Assembly: GCA_036260075.1 (NCBI GenBank)
Contig: DATAAM010000225.1
Coordinates: 1-13,659, forward strand
DNA: 13,659 bases
Reading direction: 5' to 3'
Origin: DATAAM01 sp036260075
GTDB lineage: Bacteria; Actinomycetota; Acidimicrobiia; Acidimicrobiales; JAHWLA01
The notes under the pieces were generated by a model, which did not search any database, had not been told where the DNA came from, and was given only the letters and a program-made list of their open reading frames with translations. The position numbers were made by a program, and so were the translations under genes. Below are positions 1-5,610 of the stretch, one piece after another. Numbering within the stretch: position 1 is the stretch's first letter; every line of letters starts with the position of its first letter.

Positions 1-599
1 ACGAAGGGGCCACGTTCGACAAGGAGGTCGCCATCGACGCCGCGAGCCTCCAGCCGCACGTGTCGTGGGGCACGAACCCGGCGCAAGTCGTGCCGATCGA
101 CGGCGTGGTCCCCGATCCCGACTCGTTCCTGGACGCCGCCGAGCGCGACGCCGCCGCTCGGGCACTGTCCTACATGGGCCTGGAGGCGGGGACCTCGATC
201 CGCGAGATCCCCATCGACACGGTGTTCATCGGGTCGTGCACCAACTCGCGCATCGAGGATCTGCGGGCGGCGGCGTCGGTGGTCGAAGGCCGCAGGGTCA
301 AGCCCGGCGTGCGAGCGCTGGTCGTGCCCGGCTCCATGCTCGTGAAGTTCCAGGCCGAGCAGGAGGGCCTCGACCGCGTGTTCACCGCCGCGGGCTTCGA
401 GTGGCGCGACGCGGGCTGCTCGATGTGCCTGGCCATGAACCCCGACAAGCTGGCGCCCGGCGAGCGGGCGGCGTCCACGTCGAACCGCAACTTCGAGGGG
501 CGCCAGGGCCCGGGCGGTCGCACCCACCTGGTGTCGCCTGCAGTGGCCGCCGCCACCGCGATCGCAGGCCGCTTTGCCACGCCGAAGGAGCTCGACTGA
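1..599 (+). CDS. leuC: 3-isopropylmalate dehydratase large subunit, C-terminal part
   Basis: This is the 3' end of the large subunit of isopropylmalate isomerase, which with LeuD converts 2-isopropylmalate to 3-isopropylmalate in leucine synthesis, in the cytoplasm. About 198 residues are visible (reading frame from base 3), against roughly 465 in the usual family, so the N-terminal half lies outside the window. Seen directly: the IGSCTNSR motif with one iron-sulfur ligand cysteine (codon 237-239), and the CSMC motif supplying the other two (417-419 and 426-428). Together these are the three [4Fe-4S] ligands of the aconitase family. The TSNRNFEGRQG segment typical of LeuC follows. The TGA stop shares one base with the leuD start (TGATG), which implies translational coupling. 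The truncation is a window edge, not a broken gene. Confidence 0.97.
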   Translation, partial: EGATFDKEVAIDAASLQPHVSWGTNPAQVVPIDGVVPDPDSFLDAAERDAAARALSYMGLEAGTSIREIPIDTVFIGSCTNSRIEDLRAAASVVEGRRVKPGVRALVVPGSMLVKFQAEQEGLDRVFTAAGFEWRDAGCSMCLAMNPDKLAPGERAASTSNRNFEGRQGPGGRTHLVSPAVAAATAIAGRFATPKELD

Positions 600-1198
600 T
601 GGAAGCCGTGCGCACAGTGACGGGGCGAGCGGTCCCGCTCGACCGCAGCGACGTCGACACCGACCAGATCATCCCGGCCGAGTGGCTCAAGCGGGTGGAG
701 CGCACCGGGTTCGGCGAGGGGCTGTTCTCGGCCTGGCGCAAGGACCCGGCGTTCGTGCTCAACCGTCCCGAGCACCGCGACGCCGTGATCCTGGTGGCCG
801 GGCCCAACTTCGGGACGGGATCCTCGCGTGAGCACGCCGTGTGGGCGCTTATGGACCACGGGTTCAAGGCCGTGGTGTCGCCGCGCTTCGCCGACATCTT
901 CCGCACCAACTGCACCAAGGCCGGGCTCGTGCCTGCGCAGGTCGACGAGGCCACGGGGGCGGCGCTGCTGGCCGCGCTCCACGCCGACCCTGCGCTCGAG
1001 GTGACAGTCGACGTCGAATCACGACGCGTCTGGGCGGCGGGCGCAGGCATCGACGCGCCCTTCCCGCTCGACGACTTCACGCAGGGCCGACTGCTCGAAG
1101 GTCTCGACGACATCGATCTCACCATGCGATACGAGAATCTCATCTCGGATTTCGAGACGCGGCGGCCGGACCACCTCCCCACCACCGTGCCCGGGTAA
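599..1198 (+). CDS. leuD: 3-isopropylmalate dehydratase small subunit
   Basis: LeuD is the swivel-domain subunit that completes the LeuC active site for isomerising 2- to 3-isopropylmalate. The protein has 199 residues, close to the usual length (about 200). Visible motifs are the early DTDQIIPAEWLKR segment (residues 20-32), the GTGSSREHA substrate-binding loop (72-80) and the downstream FADIFRTNCTKAGL segment. The ATG at 599 overlaps the leuC stop by one base. No earlier in-frame start fits the family's N-terminus, which normally begins a few residues before the first strand. The pair is evidently co-transcribed. A new promoter-like box lies 28 bases after the stop, so the leu transcript may end or be joined there. 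No hairpin terminator is obvious. Confidence 0.97.
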   Translation: MEAVRTVTGRAVPLDRSDVDTDQIIPAEWLKRVERTGFGEGLFSAWRKDPAFVLNRPEHRDAVILVAGPNFGTGSSREHAVWALMDHGFKAVVSPRFADIFRTNCTKAGLVPAQVDEATGAALLAALHADPALEVTVDVESRRVWAAGAGIDAPFPLDDFTQGRLLEGLDDIDLTMRYENLISDFETRRPDHLPTTVPG

Positions 1199-1226
1199 TT
1201 CGCTCGTCGGGCCGGGTGCACGTCGG

Positions 1227-1232
1227 TACCGT
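1227..1232 (+). promoter_or_regulatory. Putative -10 box (TACCGT) for a leaderless transcript
   Basis: TACCGT matches the actinobacterial -10 pattern TANNNT. It ends seven bases before the ATG at 1240, which would put the transcription start on or next to that ATG. There is no Shine-Dalgarno sequence before this gene. No convincing -35 box is seen. The same geometry recurs before three other genes in the window, which strengthens each single case. Confidence 0.45.
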
Positions 1233-1239
1233 CCGGGCG

Positions 1240-1833
1240 ATGCCGACCGACCGCACCACCGTCCGCCGACGGGCGCACCGCGGCCGCTACGACCGGGCCA
1301 CCGTGCACGCCGTGCTCGACGAGGCACTCGTGTGCCACCTGGCCGTCGCGGACGAGCACGGGCCCGTGGTGCTCCCCACCGGCTTCGTGCGACTGGGCGA
1401 CGAGCTGGTCGTGCACGGGTCGTCCGCCAACCGGTTGCTCCAGCTGGCGGCCGAGGGGCGACCCGTCTGCGTGGCCGTCACGCTGCTCGACGGGCTCGTG
1501 CTGGCCCGTTCGGCGTTCGCCCACTCCATGAACTACCGCTCGGTGGTCGCCTTCGGGCGGGGGCGCGTGCTCGAAGGCGACGAGAAGGCGGAAGCGTTGG
1601 CCGCCTTCGTGGAGAAGATGGTGCCGGGCCGCACGGCGGTGGCTCGGCCGCCCACGGCGCAGGAGCTGGCGGCCACGCTGGTGGTGGCCCTGCCCCTGGA
1701 CGAGGCGTCGGCCAAGGTGCGCACCGGACCGCCCACCGACAAGGAGGAAGACCTGGCCCTCGACGTGTGGGCGGGGGTGATCCCGCTCGAGGTCGTGCGC
1801 GGCAGGCCGGTGTCAGCCGAAGCGGGCGCGTAG
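1240..1833 (+). CDS. Pyridoxamine 5'-phosphate oxidase-family (FMN-binding split barrel) protein
   Basis: The 197-residue product looks like the family of small flavin-binding split-barrel proteins related to pyridoxamine phosphate oxidase and the nitroimidazole-resistance (Nim) proteins. Supporting features in order: an N-terminal RGRYDRATVHAVLDEALVCHLA segment, a strand pair around GPVVLPTGF, the HGSSANRLLQ turn, DGLVLARSAFAHSMNYRSVV in the middle of the barrel, and a late EASAKVRTGPP-DVWAGVIPL stretch. That succession is characteristic of these proteins, which are usually annotated only at family level; the substrate cannot be read from the sequence. I chose the ATG at 1240 because of the -10-like box seven bases upstream. 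An in-frame GTG at 1216 is possible. The 3' end overlaps the convergent neighbour by 21 bases. No link to leucine synthesis is evident. Confidence 0.85.
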   Translation: MPTDRTTVRRRAHRGRYDRATVHAVLDEALVCHLAVADEHGPVVLPTGFVRLGDELVVHGSSANRLLQLAAEGRPVCVAVTLLDGLVLARSAFAHSMNYRSVVAFGRGRVLEGDEKAEALAAFVEKMVPGRTAVARPPTAQELAATLVVALPLDEASAKVRTGPPTDKEEDLALDVWAGVIPLEVVRGRPVSAEAGA

Positions 1834-2247
1834 CTCCACGTAGGCCGTGAGCCGGGCGGCCACCCGGCACAGCTCCACGTGGTCGACGACGCCGTCGTCG
1901 GCGAGCACCCGCTCGACCAGGACCACCGCCTCCGCCGCGGGCGGCGCCAACGCTCCTCGGGCGGCCAAGGCACGAGCCACCTGCGTGGCCGTCGAGCCCG
2001 GCTCGACGGTGACGTCGCGGCGGTAAGCCAGCTCCCACACCGCCGCCTCCAAGCGGAGCGCGGCGTCCGCCGTGGTGAGCGACACGGCAGGCGCCCACCC
2101 GCCCCGCACGAGCACCGGCAGCTGGGCGACCAGCTTGCGGGCGCGGTCGAGCGTGTCCGGGGCGGCTGCGTCCGTCGCCCGCGACGAGCGCCACAGCCGG
2201 GTGCTGAGCACCGGACGTTCCGTGGAGAGGGCGTCGAGTGCATCCAT
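1813..2247 (-). CDS. Hypothetical protein, unrecognised, 144 residues
   Basis: I do not recognise this family. The product is Ala/Arg/Val-rich and looks largely helical: residues 33-50 (DTLDRARKLVAQLPVLVR), 60-76 and 88-144 could each form helices. It has no signal peptide, membrane segment, cysteine cluster or catalytic motif that I can name. The ORF is favoured over its plus-strand shadow because it fills the gap exactly between the neighbours, begins with ATG and ends by overlapping the convergent flavoprotein gene by only 21 bases. Upstream, CACGAT stands six bases before the ATG and could be a degenerate -10 box for a leaderless message. It is divergent from the GlxA-type regulator gene, so regulation by that neighbour is possible but is inference. 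Confidence 0.6.
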   Translation of the reverse strand: MDALDALSTERPVLSTRLWRSSRATDAAAPDTLDRARKLVAQLPVLVRGGWAPAVSLTTADAALRLEAAVWELAYRRDVTVEPGSTATQVARALAARGALAPPAAEAVVLVERVLADDGVVDHVELCRVAARLTAYVELRARFG

Positions 2248-2248
2248 G

Positions 2249-2260
2249 GCACGATCGTGC
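2249..2260. repeat. Perfect 12-bp palindrome GCACGATCGTGC
   Basis: This 12-base perfect palindrome lies one base upstream of the minus-strand ATG at 2247, in the divergent region shared with the GlxA-type gene. It overlaps the CACGAT element proposed as the -10 of the minus gene. A repressor site at that place would block transcription directly. In GC-rich DNA a 12-bp palindrome can also arise by chance. Confidence 0.35.
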
Positions 2261-2268
2261 GCTTCCCA

Positions 2269-2298
2269 GGCAGGAACGGCCAGTGGCAGGAACGACCA
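2269..2298 (+). promoter_or_regulatory. Tandem direct repeat, candidate activator/operator site
   Basis: Two near-identical copies, GGCAGGAACGGCCA (2269-2282) and GGCAGGAACGACCA (2285-2298), differ at one base in 14 and are spaced 16 bases apart. The second copy covers the position expected for the -35 box of the promoter whose -10 is TAGAAT at 2306. An inverted TCCTGCC copy sits at 2311-2317, against the start codon. AraC-family proteins bind direct repeats next to or over the -35 region, so autoregulation by the downstream gene product is a reasonable inference. The spacing is shorter than the roughly 21 bases of the classic AraC sites. Confidence 0.5.
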
Positions 2299-2305
2299 CG
2301 TTCGC

Positions 2306-2311
2306 TAGAAT
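2306..2311 (+). promoter_or_regulatory. Putative -10 box (TAGAAT), leaderless transcript
   Basis: TAGAAT matches the TATAAT consensus at four of six positions, including all of TANNNT. Six bases separate it from the ATG at 2318, placing the predicted transcription start at or within a base of the A of ATG. No Shine-Dalgarno sequence precedes the gene. This is the clearest of the leaderless-type promoters in the window. Confidence 0.6.
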
Positions 2312-2317
2312 CCTGCC

Positions 2318-3313
2318 ATGGCCCGGAAACGCCACACCGTCGCCGCACTGGTGCCCAAGCACGTCTCCCCCTTCGAGCTGGCCGTCGCCTGCGAGGTGTT
2401 CGGGTTCGAACGTCCGGAGATCGTCTCGCCCTGGTACCGCTTCCTCGTCTGCGCCGCCGAGGAAGGCCCGGTCACCACCGACATGGGCTTCACCATCCAC
2501 ACGCCGTACGGGCTCGCCGACCTGCGCAAGGCCGACACCGTGATCGTGCCCGCGGGCGTGGGCGTGGACGAGAAGCCGCCCGAGCCGATGCTCGAGGCCC
2601 TGCGGGCGGCGCACAAGCGAGGCGCCCGCATCCTCTCGGTGTGCACGGGGGCCTTCGTGCTGGCCGCCGCCGGGCTGCTCGACGGGCGCCGGGCCACGAC
2701 GCACTGGATGCACGCCGACCTGCTGGCCGAGCGGTACCCCAACGTGAAGGTCGACCCGAAGGTGCTCTACGTCGAGGACGGCAACGTGATGACGTCGGCG
2801 GGCACCGCCGCCGGCATCGACCTCTGCCTGCACGTCGTGCGCCTCGACTACGGGGCGGAGGTCGCCAATGCTGTGGCCCGGCGCATGGTCGTGCCGCCCC
2901 ATCGCGACGGCGGCCAGGCGCAGTACGTCGACCAGCCGGTTCCGACAAGCGACGGCGACGGGATGCTGGCCGACGTCCTGGCGTGGATGGAGGAGCACCT
3001 CGACGAGCAGATGACGGTGGAGGCGCTGGCCCGCCGGGCGGCGATGAGCCCGCGGCACTTCGCCCGCCGCTTCCGCGCCGTGACCGGCACCACGCCGCAC
3101 CACTGGCTGCTCACGCAGCGGGTGCTCTACGCGCAGCGGCTGCTCGAGCGCACCGACCAGTCGATCGAGCTGATCGCGTCGCGGTGCGGGTTCGGAACCG
3201 CCGCGAACCTGCGCCAGCACTTCCAGCGAGTGGTGGGCACCTCGCCCGCCGCCTACCGCCGCACGTTCCACTCGGGTGTTCTGGTGGGGGATCAGGACGC
3301 CGGAGCGCGCTGA
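2318..3313 (+). CDS. GlxA-family transcriptional regulator (DJ-1/PfpI-like domain plus AraC-type HTH)
   Basis: The 331-residue product has the two-domain build of GlxA-type regulators. Residues 5-190 form a DJ-1/PfpI-like, catalytically unproven sensor domain with the nucleophile-elbow segment SVCTGAF (Cys109) and a TTHW motif (His129). Residues 215-315 form the AraC/XylS DNA-binding domain with two helix-turn-helix units, about 232-257 (MTVEALARRAAMSPRHFARR) and 282-314 (SIELIASRCGFGTAANLRQH). The ligand is unknown and cannot be inferred. The ATG at 2318 is supported by the TAGAAT box six bases upstream. The last 11 codons are unusual: the family normally ends just after the second HTH (here RRTFH), but this one runs on through a perfect 18-bp inverted repeat, so residues 321-326 (VLVGDQ) are encoded by a probable terminator arm. 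Confidence 0.93.
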   Translation: MARKRHTVAALVPKHVSPFELAVACEVFGFERPEIVSPWYRFLVCAAEEGPVTTDMGFTIHTPYGLADLRKADTVIVPAGVGVDEKPPEPMLEALRAAHKRGARILSVCTGAFVLAAAGLLDGRRATTHWMHADLLAERYPNVKVDPKVLYVEDGNVMTSAGTAAGIDLCLHVVRLDYGAEVANAVARRMVVPPHRDGGQAQYVDQPVPTSDGDGMLADVLAWMEEHLDEQMTVEALARRAAMSPRHFARRFRAVTGTTPHHWLLTQRVLYAQRLLERTDQSIELIASRCGFGTAANLRQHFQRVVGTSPAAYRRTFHSGVLVGDQDAGAR

Positions 3314-3327
3314 TCCCCCACCAGAAC
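3278..3327. terminator. Perfect 18-bp inverted repeat, probable bidirectional terminator
   Basis: GTTCTGGTGGGGGATCAG (3278-3295) is repeated exactly in inverted orientation at 3310-3327, with a 14-base loop. It lies at the convergent junction of the GlxA-type gene and leuA, overlapping the last 36 bases of the former, including its stop codon. There is no U-tract on either side, as is common for terminators in GC-rich actinobacteria. The outer GTTCTGG, the TGG and the GATCA inside the arm also occur in the 50-bp palindrome at 5611-5660, so the two look like members of one sequence family. Confidence 0.75.
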
Positions 3328-3335
3328 GACAAGGG

Positions 3336-4892
3336 CTACGGCGTGGCCTCCGGCTCGCGCACGTCGCCCTGCTCCTTGCGGGCTCGCACGCGGACAAGCC
3401 GGTTGACGGCGTTGAGGTAGGCGCGCGCCGACGCCTCGACCACGTCGGTCGACACGCCGCGCCCCGAGACCCGCACGCCGTCGGCCTCCACTTGCAGCAC
3501 CACGTCGCCGAGGGCGTCGACGCCGCCGGTGACCGAGGACACGTTGAAGTCGGTGAGCTTGCCGTCGACGCCGGTGGCCTGCTTGATGGCCTTGCAGGCG
3601 GCGTCGATCATGCCGTCGCCCTCGGCCGTGACCTCGACCTTCTCACCACTCCGTACGAGCACGACGCGCGCCCGGGGCACGCCCACGGTGCCACCGGTCA
3701 CCTCCAGCGCCTCGAACGTGAACGCGGGCGCGGCACCGATGCCGCCCAGCTCCTCGGCCACGATCGCCTCCAGGTCGGCCTCGGTGATCTGCACCTTGCG
3801 GTCGGCCAGCTCCTTGAAGCGCTGGAAGGCGGCGTTGAGGGCGTCGCCCTGCACGTGCAGGCCCATCTTCTCCAACGTGTCGGCGAAGGCGTGGCGGCCG
3901 GAGTGCTTGCCGAGCACGATCTGCCGGCCCTCCTGCCCCACGTCGGCGGCGTCGATGATCTCGTACGTGCTGCGGTCGGCCAGCACGCCGTGCTGGTGGA
4001 TGCCCGACTCGTGGGCGAACGCGTTCCGCCCCACGACGGCCTTGTTGTACTGCACGGGATAGCCGGTGAGCCGGGCCACCAAGCGGCTGGTGCGGGCGAT
4101 CTCCTCCGTGTTGACGCCCACCTCGATGCCGGGGAACTGGTCGGGGCGGATCTTGATCGCCATCACGACCTCCTCCAGCGCGGCGTTGCCCGCCCGCTCG
4201 CCGAGGCCGTTCACGCACACCTCCACCTGGCGGGCGCCCGCTTGCACGCCGGCCAGCGAGTTGGCGGTGGCGAGGCCGAGGTCGTTGTGGCAGTGGGTCG
4301 ACGTGATGTAGTCGCCCTTCACCTCGCGGCGGATGTACTGGATGAGCGCGCCGAAGTCCCACGGGATGCCGTAGCCGACGGTGTCGGGGATGTTGAGCGT
4401 GGTGGCGCCTGCGTCGACCGCCACTTGGAGCACCTCCAGCATGAACTCCAGCGGCGTGCGGGTGGCGTCCTGCGGGCTGAACTCGACGTCGTCGGTGTGC
4501 TCGCGGGCGCGGGCCACGCCGGCCCGGGTCTGCTCCAGCACCTGCGCCTGCGTCATCTTGAGCATGTGCTCCATGTGGCTCGGGCTGGTCGAGATGAACA
4601 CGTGGATGCGGGCCCTGGCCGCGTCGCGCAGGGCCTCCCAGCAGCGGTCGACGTCGGCCAGGTGGGTGCGGGACAGGCCGGCGATGACCGGGCCCTCGAC
4701 GGTCCTCGCGATCGCCTGCACGGCGTCGAAGTCGCCCTGGCTGGCCACGGGAAAACCGGCCTCGATGTAGTCGACCCCGAGGCGGGCGAGCTGCTCGGCG
4801 ATCTCCAGTAACTCGGCGGGGTCGAGCGAGATCCCGGGGGACTGCTCGCCGTCTCGCAACGTCGTGTCGAAGATGATCAACCGGTCGGCCAT
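3336..4892 (-). CDS. leuA: 2-isopropylmalate synthase
   Basis: LeuA condenses 2-ketoisovalerate with acetyl-CoA to 2-isopropylmalate, the committed step of leucine synthesis. From the ATG at 4892 the protein has 518 residues, the usual size. Seen in order: the DTTLRDGEQSPG signature (residues 9-20), HCHNDLG (200-206) and GLGERAGNA (229-237) with likely metal ligands Asp9, His200, His202 and Asn236, then AHESGIHQHGVL (293-304) and GKHSGRHAF (328-336). The C-terminal leucine-sensing dimer domain covers roughly 385-505, so feedback inhibition is expected. I prefer the ATG at 4892 to the one at 4910 because AAAGGA lies six bases before it and because the family begins a few residues before the IIFDTTLRDGEQ strand. 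A citramalate or homocitrate synthase is less likely given overall fit. Expression appears to be controlled by the attenuator at 4925-5062. Confidence 0.95.
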   Translation of the reverse strand: MADRLIIFDTTLRDGEQSPGISLDPAELLEIAEQLARLGVDYIEAGFPVASQGDFDAVQAIARTVEGPVIAGLSRTHLADVDRCWEALRDAARARIHVFISTSPSHMEHMLKMTQAQVLEQTRAGVARAREHTDDVEFSPQDATRTPLEFMLEVLQVAVDAGATTLNIPDTVGYGIPWDFGALIQYIRREVKGDYITSTHCHNDLGLATANSLAGVQAGARQVEVCVNGLGERAGNAALEEVVMAIKIRPDQFPGIEVGVNTEEIARTSRLVARLTGYPVQYNKAVVGRNAFAHESGIHQHGVLADRSTYEIIDAADVGQEGRQIVLGKHSGRHAFADTLEKMGLHVQGDALNAAFQRFKELADRKVQITEADLEAIVAEELGGIGAAPAFTFEALEVTGGTVGVPRARVVLVRSGEKVEVTAEGDGMIDAACKAIKQATGVDGKLTDFNVSSVTGGVDALGDVVLQVEADGVRVSGRGVSTDVVEASARAYLNAVNRLVRVRARKEQGDVREPEATP

Positions 4893-4924
4893 CGGTGTTC
4901 CTTTGGTCATCGTGGTCGGGAAAC

Positions 4925-4954
4925 AAAAAACCTCCTGGCCGGAGGCGCAGGAGG
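4925..4954 (-). terminator. Rho-independent attenuator terminator of leuA
   Basis: On the minus strand CCTCCTG (4954-4948) pairs perfectly with CAGGAGG (4937-4931) across a ten-base loop. Six T's follow immediately (4930-4925). An alternative stem uses CCTCC at 4945-4941 with the same right arm. This is the only hairpin with a U-tract noted in the window. It lies between the leader peptide and leuA, which is where a transcription attenuator is expected. Confidence 0.8.
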
Positions 4955-4958
4955 CGGA

Positions 4959-4984
4959 GGCGAGTTCCCGGACGGGAGCTCGCC
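4959..4984 (-). promoter_or_regulatory. Leader hairpin between leader peptide and attenuator
   Basis: On the minus strand GGCGAG (4984-4979) pairs with CTCGCC (4964-4959). Inside it TCCC (4977-4974) pairs with GGGA (4969-4966) around the tetraloop GTCC. It begins two bases after the leader-peptide stop codon, so a ribosome stalled on the Leu codons would cover its left arm. I could not settle the antiterminator by eye. One weak option is pairing of CCGGG (4971-4967) with TCCGG (4943-4939), which lies in the terminator loop. Confidence 0.6.
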
Positions 4985-4985
4985 G

Positions 4986-5024
4986 CTACGTAAGGAGGAG
5001 GACGAAAGTGTGGGTCGTCGGCAT
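4986..5024 (-). CDS. leuL: leu leader peptide, MPTTHTFVLLLT
   Basis: A 12-codon ORF starts with ATG at 5024, reads MPTTHTFVLLLT and ends with TAG two bases before a strong hairpin. The three consecutive leucine codons (CTC, CTC, CTT at 5000-4992), preceded by a valine codon, would sense charged leucyl-tRNA. CTT should be rare in so GC-rich a genome, which would sharpen the response. Leucine-rich leader peptides upstream of leuA are established in other actinobacteria and in enterobacteria. No Shine-Dalgarno sequence precedes the ATG, but a plausible promoter places the transcription start only 0-3 bases upstream, so the peptide is probably translated from a leaderless or nearly leaderless end. 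The ORF was found by eye and is too short for ordinary gene finding. Its position, codon content and the following terminator together make it convincing. Confidence 0.75.
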   Translation of the reverse strand: MPTTHTFVLLLT

Positions 5025-5033
5025 GTTCGGGAC

Positions 5034-5062
5034 ATCGTCGCAGGACGGCACCGACACGTCAA
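5034..5062 (-). promoter_or_regulatory. Putative promoter of the leuA leader transcript
   Basis: On the minus strand TTGACG (5062-5057, five of six to the -35 consensus) is separated by exactly 17 bases from GACGAT (5039-5034, weak -10, three of six). Nine bases lie between that -10 and the leader-peptide ATG, giving a predicted 5' leader of about 0-3 bases. The -35 lies three bases from the -10 box of the divergent plus-strand gene, so the two promoters overlap back to back. Confidence 0.5.
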
Positions 5063-5064
5063 GG

Positions 5065-5070
5065 TAGGTT
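5065..5070 (+). promoter_or_regulatory. Putative -10 box (TAGGTT), leaderless transcript
   Basis: TAGGTT fits TANNNT and stands seven bases before the ATG at 5078. This predicts a transcription start on the start codon; there is no Shine-Dalgarno sequence. It abuts the -35 box of the leuA leader promoter on the other strand, so polymerase binding to the two is probably mutually exclusive. Confidence 0.5.
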
Positions 5071-5077
5071 GGGGCCC

Positions 5078-5590
5078 ATGATCAGGCGGTCGTTCCGAAT
5101 CGGGTTGCGCCTGGGGCTCCTCACCGGCATCGCCGCGGCGGTGGTGAAAACGGTGCAGGCGCGCCGCGGCGGCACTGCCCGCGACGACGAGCCCGCGCCC
5201 TCGTGGCCCCCGGTCGCGGAGACGGCCCCGGCGCCCGTGCCCGACCACTCGCAGGCGGCGCTGACGTCGGAGCCCGAGGTGCCGACCCTCGCAGCCGAGG
5301 ACGCCACCGCGGCACCCGTGCGCAAGTCGCCGGCCAAGAAGGCGGCGGCCAAGAAGGCGCCCGCCACCAAGAAGGCCGCGGGCAAGAAGGCCGCCGCGCC
5401 CGCGGTGGCCGCCGCCTGGGTGGAGCCCACAGGGTCGGTGTGCCCGCCGTCGCACCCGGTGAAGGCCAAGCTGTCGAGCAGGCTCTTCCACCTGCCCGGC
5501 ATGTTCGCCTACGCCCGCACCGTGCCCGACCGGTGCTACCGGGGCGAGGCCGAGGCCGAGGCGGACGGCCTCACCAGGGCCAAGCGCTGA
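5078..5590 (+). CDS. Membrane-anchored Lys/Ala-rich protein with C-terminal sunset-like domain
   Basis: The 170-residue product has three parts. Residues 8-23 (GLRLGLLTGIAAAVV region) form one short hydrophobic segment after a basic N-terminus (MIRRSFR), probably a membrane anchor with the remainder cytoplasmic or exposed. Residues 35-81 are Pro/Ala/Glu-rich and probably disordered. Residues 82-107 are a histone H1-like KKAAAKK run that could bind nucleic acid or anionic polymer. The last 50 residues contain Cys122, HPVKAKLSSRLFHLPG, ARTVPDRCY (Cys153) and a terminal EADGLTRAKR. I recognise this pattern as the small 'sunset' domain common in actinobacteria, whose function is not established. 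The ATG at 5078 is preferred to an in-frame TTG at 5069 because of the TAGGTT box. The 3' end faces serA across a perfect palindrome. Confidence 0.75.
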   Translation: MIRRSFRIGLRLGLLTGIAAAVVKTVQARRGGTARDDEPAPSWPPVAETAPAPVPDHSQAALTSEPEVPTLAAEDATAAPVRKSPAKKAAAKKAPATKKAAGKKAAAPAVAAAWVEPTGSVCPPSHPVKAKLSSRLFHLPGMFAYARTVPDRCYRGEAEAEADGLTRAKR

Positions 5591-5610
5591 ACTGCCGCCG
5601 TCCCCGCCCG

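Noticed and set aside
3276..4811. Long plus-strand frame antisense to leuA (511 codons)
   Set aside because: The composition is that of an antisense shadow (His/Val/Asp/Gly-rich); leuA on the other strand has all its catalytic motifs.
4893..4910. Upstream ATG of leuA at 4910 with an AGGAGG farther upstream
   Set aside because: The AGGAGG is the right arm of the attenuator terminator and is about 20 bases away, too far for initiation. The ATG at 4892 has AAAGGA at a proper distance and fits the family's N-terminus.
5320..5400. Repeated AAGAAGGC-type units
   Set aside because: They are the codons of the Lys/Ala-rich run; there is no sign of a regulatory or mobile repeat.
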